In this document: positions 57,201 to 64,000 of the stretch, piece after piece
Numbering within the stretch: the stretch's first letter is position 1
Layout of the letters: every line of letters begins with the position of its first letter
From: Vespula vulgaris
Lineage: Eukaryota; Arthropoda; Insecta; Hymenoptera; Vespidae
DNA: 64,000 bases
NCBI RefSeq assembly: GCF_905475345.1
Contig: NC_066587.1
Coordinates: 8,361,070 to 8,425,069, forward strand
Direction: 5' to 3'
Program-made: the position numbers and the translations under genes
Notes under the pieces: model-generated
The model's input: only the letters and a program-made list of their open reading frames with translations
Database searches by the model: none
What the model was told of the DNA's origin: nothing

Positions 57201-60120
57201 AGCGCACCTATGGTGCCACATTTACGCGCTAATTATTCACATTCCAGCGTTTAACGCGACATTAACGTTTAGACTATACGTGCGGCATATTCTTTAGATA
57301 GAAAGAAAATTGTAATGTAAAAATGAGGTGCGTGCTTGTAACACGCTGTAAACTGTTTGTTAAATGGGTCAAATAGTTTTGCGCAAGGATTCCGCGAATT
57401 GCAAAAAACTGGTCCATCCTTGGACTATTCCCGCAAGGATATTATATATAAATTTATAATGAAATATGTTGAATAACGCATCTAGAAATAATCTCCGAGT
57501 GATTAGAGTTCTTCGAATGATATGAATTTCGTGTTAAAGCTGAGAATATTCTAATATTCGAGTATTTTTTATTATTTTAATAATAGAGCCGTACTTCGTA
57601 TATTCGTATAGATACGAACGTTAAGCTAAAGAAAATATACTACAAGTAATCACGAACGGCCAAGCCATTTGCTTTTTTGTTAGGAAATCGTTCTAACAAC
57701 GATGACGTCGAGCGGAAAAACTCTCGATTATCGCGATTCGCGTTTGAACACGCGTATTTTAAAAAACATTTTTTTCTTATTTTCTCTATTTTAATTTGCT
57801 TTGGCAATCTTTGTAATTCGGGAAGGTCGGTTCGTTTCGCCGAGCGTGAAATTTATTCGTCCTATCGCGGTACAGCTTTGTGTGTTTTATATTTGTAGGG
57901 TATATTTACAACTTCGGATTGTTCTCATTCGAGCATCGAAAATGTTAACAAGTAAATTTGCGAAAGCTACTACACGAAATGATTCTTTTTTAACCAAGAT
58001 TTTTCCACGATCTTTTCGAGCGTCGTAATGAAATTACGCGTGTTCCTGTAATTTATTTTTATTGGCGGAACAGTGGATTATGCAGATTTCCTTGATTATC
58101 CAACGTTAATTCGAGCTTAGTAGGTTAGCCCAAGAGTATTGAATCCAATCTAAACACGTATTCAGAGTCTTGTCTTGTAGTATCGTGTTTCTAACGTTAC
58201 TCAACATCGATGAATTTGCTTCTCGCAATCTCGCCCCTTTGCACGCTGGATCGATTTAACCCATCGATTATGTTACGATATTCATGAAAGGTTTCGTTTA
58301 TATATTATATTTTTCAATATACATATATCTACATACGTAATAATATACGTATATACGTATCTGTATACGTAACAACTAATTCAGTAACATTTTATAAAAT
58401 AGTTATATAAATATCTTACAAAATAAAGTCGAATATATCACTTTGAAGTAGCGGGATCTTCAAAGTGGATGATTTATAATTATAATTCATAATCGTCTAA
58501 TTTGAAATTTATAATCATCCATTTCGAGAGTTACCAAACATTAAAGTATTTCTGTTGTGCAAGAAAGCCTGTGGCTTCCGATTAGTGACATGATGATTCT
58601 ATAAGGTGTTTCATTTTAAACAATATGACCAAATATACCTCATTCTATTAATTGTATAAAAATATATTTCAAATGAAAACTGCTAAGTTTTGAGAAGGAA
58701 ATGTAATACATATTGCAGTTATTTCGTAGAGAGCGCTGTTGTCAAGATGCGAAAGTGATAACATCTTTTTAAATGGAAATCGATATTTCAAGTCTAACAA
58801 AAGTTGTAGAAAATATCAATATGAATTCAAGGAGTATTTTAATATACCTTTTTATTGATATTTCATCGAGTTACAGCATCTTGCAGTTTAAGAAACTGTA
58901 TAATCCTAGTAATCTGATTAAATTTAATAAACATCTATAAATATCTGATAACTAATGAATTTATTAATCAATTTTTTCCTTGCTTTCTTTTGTTTATTTA
59001 TTTATTTATTTTTGTTCATATATTTTTAAAGTTGTAATTATATGAATCATGGTGCTCTTCAGCAGTCAAAAAATATTATTGCGATTACACAGTTTATTAA
59101 ACTTCAAGGCGTCATAACTCGATGAAATATCGGTGAAATACTGTAGATATTCGTTGAATTCGTATTGATATTCTATACAACATTTGTTCGACTGAAAATA
59201 TCGATTTCCATTTAAAAAAGGTGTCATGAATTCCGTATCTTGACATAAGTGCCAGTTACAAAATAGCTGCAATAAATATTACATTTCCTTCTTAAGACCT
59301 AATGTATATTATTTAAAATATTTATTTATACAACCAATAAGATTTGAGATATTTGGTCATATTGTTTAAAATGAGACATCCTGTATAGATTCTATCTTCT
59401 TTAAAAGTCTCCTCATTATTTTTTCTCTTTTTTTCTTTTGCTTGAATAAGCGGCGCTAGAATTTAGTATAGAGATATTTACATCTACATCTGTTTCTTTT
59501 TTTTTCCATTAAGCTTTGTCATTAGAAGACACGAAAAAGAAAGAAGGAAGAATGACAAAGAGGTTCGATGCTTGCCACGGGTGAACACGTTGGTGGGAGA
59601 TGAATGAATAGTGCCTTTAAAGAGATGAAACGACAACGTAATCTCTGTCTTATTTAAGAGAGAAGGAAAAATATGCAGAAGGAAATAATTATTATCTCTA
59701 GTTACATATATCTATGGAAATTTTGTATTTATAATAAACTAGATATATTATTAGCTATATTATAAATAATCTAAATATATTATTAACTTTTTAATAAATA
59801 TTACGTTTCACTACACCTTTATTGTTTTTCTGTAAGTAATACAAATATATTATATACCGAACTAAATAACTGATGCAATTAGTGTTTTTGTATAAATTGA
59901 TACATCGATTTATTTATGAATAAAACGGAGACCCACCTTTCGAACAATCCGTTCCTTGGTATCCTGGATCGCATTGACATTTGTTCGGTGAAACGCAGAC
60001 ACCCGCAAGGCAGTTCTCGCAAAAAGGCACACAACTCGCGTCGCCGTCCTTCTTGTCTCGAATTTCCAGTCGTTTGTAACCCTCGCAGCACTCCTTCACC
60101 TTCCTGGTCTTGACTTCCGA
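54283..60120 (-). CDS. NimA: NimA-like transmembrane Nimrod protein, 5' part outside the window
   Basis: NimA is the Draper-like member: EMI domain, one NIM repeat, EGF repeats, one membrane helix. Seven exons in phase: 59937-60120, 56212-56329, 55862-56097, 55279-55590, 54978-55217, 54511-54657 and 54283-54422, giving 458 residues from SEVKTRKVKECCEGY. The first visible exon is the end of EMI, CCEGY and the NIM repeat. The next two are EGF/laminin-type repeats (CPPGSWGVQC; CPPQRWGRGCENFCNC). A Ser/Thr-rich linker follows, then the transmembrane helix (VALIIIASIVFLSLMSIAIV). The ~125-residue cytoplasmic tail contains SIYNDEKE, HYDRPP and YDEIP. The signal peptide and EMI exons are not recognisable up to 64000 and presumably lie beyond. 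The 3.6-kb intron 56330-59936 hosts a foldback element. Confidence 0.86.
56330..58602. other. long NimA intron, left part
   Basis: Non-coding, AT-rich sequence inside the NimA-like gene. Open frames here are short and do not match splice phases. The intron continues to 59936 and contains the mobile element described next. Confidence 0.5.
58603..59387. mobile_element. foldback/MITE-like element, family B, with 8-bp flanking direct repeats
   Basis: Arms of about 330 bp (58603-58935 and 59080-59387) are inverted copies with a ~145-bp AT-rich loop. The outer ends share TCATTTTAAACAATATGACC with the reverse complement of the right end, and the arms share AAATGGAAATCGATATTT and TATTTCATCGAGTTA. 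The direct repeat GATTCTAT flanks both sides (58595-58602 and 59388-59395), consistent with a target-site duplication. No transposase is encoded. It is unrelated to family A by eye. Confidence 0.8.
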
Positions 60121-63100
60121 CTGAAAAAGAATTCCATTCATTTAAACGCTTATCTGAACATTTCTATCCTCTAGATCGCCTGTCAATTGCTTCAGTATAC
60201 TTATATCGATATTTCCAACATCTCATCGATTTGTTTCATTTCCCGTGACCGAATACTTTTCTACAAGAAAATAGTCTTAAGATTCCGATACTGTTTAGAG
60301 AGAAAAAAGAGTGAAAAAAGAGGAAGAAAGAGACAAAGAGACAGAGTGAGAGAGAGAGAGAGAGAGAGAGACAGGAGAGAAAGAGCTCGCATATCCGTGT
60401 AACGGTTTCGTTCGTAATCCGTCTTAAGTGGATACCACTGGAGAAGGCTATGTAATAGATGTTCATAAATAACTCGTTAAAGACGGCTACTACGTTCGTT
60501 TCATTCCTCCTCCGTCGTCCTCCTTCTTCCAATCGTAATTTCATTCTGCCGTCGACTACGCCCACGTATATAAAATACTATTGCATGCATTACGAAAAAG
60601 TCGATGTAAGAGATTCGTTGGTTTGCATAATATTTGGGGAATTTCATAGTAAAATCTTCGTTTTTACGTAATTTTATATGCTTGATTTCATGTATGTAGT
60701 AATCTACATATTGTTAAACTCGAAAAACACTCATCCTTTTTCTTATGTTTTTGAGATCAAAAGTAACTGATAGTATTATATTCTAATTTTAGAAAAGAAG
60801 AATTACGAAGTATTATTTTTTATCTTTGCGAGTAGAATGCTCCCATATTCTTTTGAAGATTAATTAATCATGTCTGTCAAATTGCAACCTATGCTACTCT
60901 TTCATCGTGTCGATTTTAAAGTGAAAGTGGAGTAGTCACTCTGCTCTATTACGGAATACATACATATGTATGTATGTACGTTCTATAGATTTTGATATAC
61001 TTGCTGAATTATCCTATTTATTCCTGCTTTAATTTTTGTTAAATTATATTTTTAAATGTTCTACACTGTTCTTAAGCAGAATTTTTCATTTATAACTTTG
61101 GAGTAATGTTACCGAATGAGAAACTTCATTAAGTCGTAGTTAGAGGAATCCTGTTGATTAAATCTCGAACGATAATTGGACCGGACTGGATATAACGAGT
61201 ATATATCGTAGTTTCTCCTATATTTTTATTTTGATACAGTAAAAGAGAAGGATTAAAAGTTGATTATTTTATCGTCGAGGGTAACCTGATCTTTGAAAAT
61301 TCGATACAGACTCGAAACTGATCCGAGTGGTTGAATTTTTAAATTTTGAAAATATTTTCGTCAAAGTATAATTTCATCAAAAATTATATAAAAGAAAGAA
61401 TGGCATCACCTTGGTTACTTTATTCTCTTTATCTTCAAAGATCAAACTATTTAGTTCTTGTTCTTTTTATTTACGATTTCTGATCATTCCATTCTCTTGC
61501 ATTTTTCAAAAGATTACACTGTTTTTTTTTTTTTTACAAGAAAAATTTAATAATTCTTCATGGTATTTTTGCAACTTAACGGATCTTTCACGCGTGGAAA
61601 ACGTTTATGGTCGTACTTTGTGTTACAAGGATCTCTCATTCTACGAATGCCACGGTCGAATAATTATCTATCGGTGAACGGTCTTGATGGACCGTTCAAA
61701 GACAGAAATTCTCTAAGAAGCTCGCTCAATGTGCATGACCATTACAACTTAGAATTATGAATTACGTTATCGATTCGATTCGTTTCGTGTCACGTCCAGC
61801 TTGGCGCCGTGCCTCACGATACTCATAATAGACGTAATGTCTGCTCAAGATTTTGTTGCTTCTATGTAAATAAGACCTTCGCCAGTTGCTTAGCTGGTAA
61901 GAGCTCGATGAAATTATGAGAGCGTGATCGATCGAGTTCTTCGATATGATTGTTTCGTCAGATGCATTTTCCATCGAACTAATCCGCTCAAGTTCTTGCT
62001 TTTCTCCTTCCTTTTGTCGTTTCATTTATGTTTTTTTATGTGTTTTTTCGATGTAAGAAGAAATCACTTTACACAGTACTAGATTATTATCGTTTTAATC
62101 GTCGAGATATAATGGATTCGATAAAATCGTGCACTGTGTTCCGGCACGACGAGAAAATTTTTTTTTTTCCACTAAATCTAAGACGAAGAGATCGTGTTGT
62201 CCGTGTAGTGCAAGTTTAAACAAACTGTTGCTGAATGTTGTGTAAATTTTCCGTATTAATCCTCGTTCATATGCAATAAGGAAAAGTTCACTGTTATTTT
62301 ATTGCAAAAGTTACTTGAAAAATCAAATTCTCGGTATTTTTAAGATATCGGTAAAGTAAGTATCTTATGTGTAAATAGCAAGAAGAAATGCAATATATTT
62401 GACACAACTTTCGTTTACACTATCTATTCTCGCTATTTATATGTTCGCGAAGAAATGCCTCGTACGATCTACGATTTTTCATTTTTAGCTCGATCACCTT
62501 CTCTTTTCCCTTTTGCTTTTTCTTTTATCATATTATAATTTGCGGCCCGATTATGAAATGTACAAATCGCATGTTCTTTAAATTCTTCGAGTACTTTTTT
62601 TTTAGTAATAATATCGACGAAGTGAAGGAATCGAATCGAATTAGGTTACAAATTTTATAAAATGTTGTGTAAATGATCTTTTACGAAAAGTTCGATGGGT
62701 AAAATATTTAAAAAAATCTACTTTTAAACTCACTTTTTTTATCTCATACGTAACGAACTCTTCTTTCTCTTTTTTTATCTTCTGAATTATCTTATATCTC
62801 GCCAGGAACACTTCGTCGTTGAAATAATTTCTACGATAAAAACAAAAGTTTAGGATGATCATATTCGAAATGCAAAAATGACGAATCACGTAAATGCCTT
62901 TCTTTGCCGATGGTTAAAAATTTGATGGATTCATGATAATTTATGTTGGTAAATCCGTTTTTCGAATGTAGTTATATAAATACTTGCTTCGTATGAATAG
63001 TCTTTCGAAATTCTAAAAAAATATGTGGTTGAGCGTTTCACGTTTTTAAAAATCACGTTTCTTGTTGGAAAGAACTTTTGAAATGGCAAGATATTTCGTG

Positions 63101-64000
63101 ATTTTATAGAAACGATATATCGAAATACTAAAAAGATCTGCAGTATAGAGCTGATAGTTGAATAGTAATATTAAGGACTCGTAAGTTCTTTCGATTTATT
63201 AAGAAGTCTACGTTGAGATATGTTTAGTATAAAAAATATACTGCATGTATAAAAATGCTGTGCATTCATAAAAAAAATTCTGGAATTAAAAAAAATATGT
63301 TAGAAAATTATTTCATTGGGTCTTTTTTTTAACTCGATTTCATAACTTCTTTTTTATCCTTCGCTGTATGAGTTCCGTGTCTACAAGGCGCGGCTCCTTC
63401 TCTTCCTTTCTTCGTTCCTTTTTATTTGTTTAATTAGACACTCGAAGCGGCCGTTTCCCCCGTAAGGCGTAATTAACGCATTCAACTACGCTCGAGTTAG
63501 CGAAAGGGATGACGTTCAGTGAAAGAAAGAAAGGAAGGAAGAGAAAGAGATAGAAAAGAACGATAAAAAGAAAGGAAATTTCATTAAAAATGATGTGAAC
63601 GATCTTATCATGAGGAAATATTTTATAATTTTGCGTGTCGTCACTTTTTCTGGTATGCTTATTTGCATCATTAATTGTTTAATCGAACGACTTCGGTCTA
63701 ATAGACCATCGAGAGTCGCTCGTTAAATGTCCGATCGATTTTCTTGTTATATAACGTTTCGAGGACACGTTTACCGTACATATATATATATGTATATCGA
63801 AACGAGCCGAGCTCCGAAGCTTTCTAGGAAATGGAATGTTTGCTCCAGTAACATCGGGCTCGACGCTTTATACGAAAGTAACCGGTGGAATTGCATTATG
63901 CTGTCTCTATAATGAACGGATTGCTTGATTAACGATACAGGGAAAGGGAGAAACAGAGATAGAGAGAGAGAGAAAGGAAGAAAGAGAGAGAAAACTTGGA
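60121..64000 (-). other. upstream NimA intron reaching the window edge
   Basis: The first visible NimA exon has a phase-0 acceptor at 60121-60122, so this stretch should be intron. I looked for the EMI/signal-peptide exon on the minus strand and found none. It holds GA microsatellites at 60348-60370 and 63960-63975 and otherwise AT-rich unique-looking sequence. Small open frames (for example 61762-62025 minus) lack recognisable domains. Confidence 0.45.
60348..60370. repeat. (GA)n microsatellite
   Basis: Short GA run in the NimA intron; the broader purine tract extends from about 60299 to 60385. Confidence 0.85.

Noticed and set aside
60236..60565. Minus-strand ORF considered as the missing NimA EMI exon
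   Set aside because: No EMI-type cysteine/tryptophan pattern, and half of it is a GA-repeat translation.

Overview
The window is AT-rich eukaryotic DNA with short GT-AG introns, housekeeping genes, a gustatory receptor and a cluster of Nimrod-type phagocytosis genes. This fits an insect. A hymenopteran (bee, wasp or ant relative) is my inference, because the run of one NimA-like, one NimB-like and two NimC-like genes matches the four-gene Nimrod cluster known from honeybee.

Layout. 1-28000 is gene-dense: the 3' part of COP1 (+), a leucine aminopeptidase without a visible N-terminal exon (+), MED28 (-), DHX15/Prp43 (+), mitochondrial GrpE (+), MLH1 (-), an Hsc70 cognate (+) and a gustatory receptor (-). 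MED28/DHX15 and MLH1/Hsc70 are divergent pairs, each separated by about 1.1-1.2 kb; GrpE and MLH1 converge. 28000-43000 is sparse, with GA and TA microsatellites. It holds one large minus-strand gene of seven exons, which I reassembled from matching splice phases. It encodes a secretory-pathway, single-pass membrane protein with an EB/EGF-like cysteine-rich ectodomain. Its last intron consists almost entirely of an inverted-repeat (foldback) element, and a second copy of that family lies at about 42.2-42.9 kb. 43.4-64 kb is the Nimrod cluster, all on the minus strand: two tandemly duplicated NimC-like transmembrane receptors with identical intron phases, a secreted NimB-like protein with an internal Gln-Pro-Thr-Tyr-Gly repeat, and the 3' part of NimA, whose upstream exons lie past the window edge. 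A second foldback family with an 8-bp flanking direct repeat sits inside a NimA intron.

Function. The left half is general cell machinery (ubiquitination, peptide turnover, Mediator, splicing, mitochondrial chaperoning, mismatch repair, cytosolic chaperoning). The right half is an innate-immunity and corpse-clearance locus, where the NimC/NimA membrane proteins are expected to act as haemocyte or glial engulfment receptors and NimB as a secreted partner.

Most unusual observations: (1) MED28 is followed in frame, after a TGA-C stop, by 66 codons of Arg-Gly-rich then Pro/Ala/Gln-rich sequence, a strong candidate for stop-codon readthrough; (2) an intron that is nearly all foldback transposon; (3) two inverted-repeat element families; (4) perfect heat-shock elements both upstream of Hsc70 and inside its 5'UTR intron.
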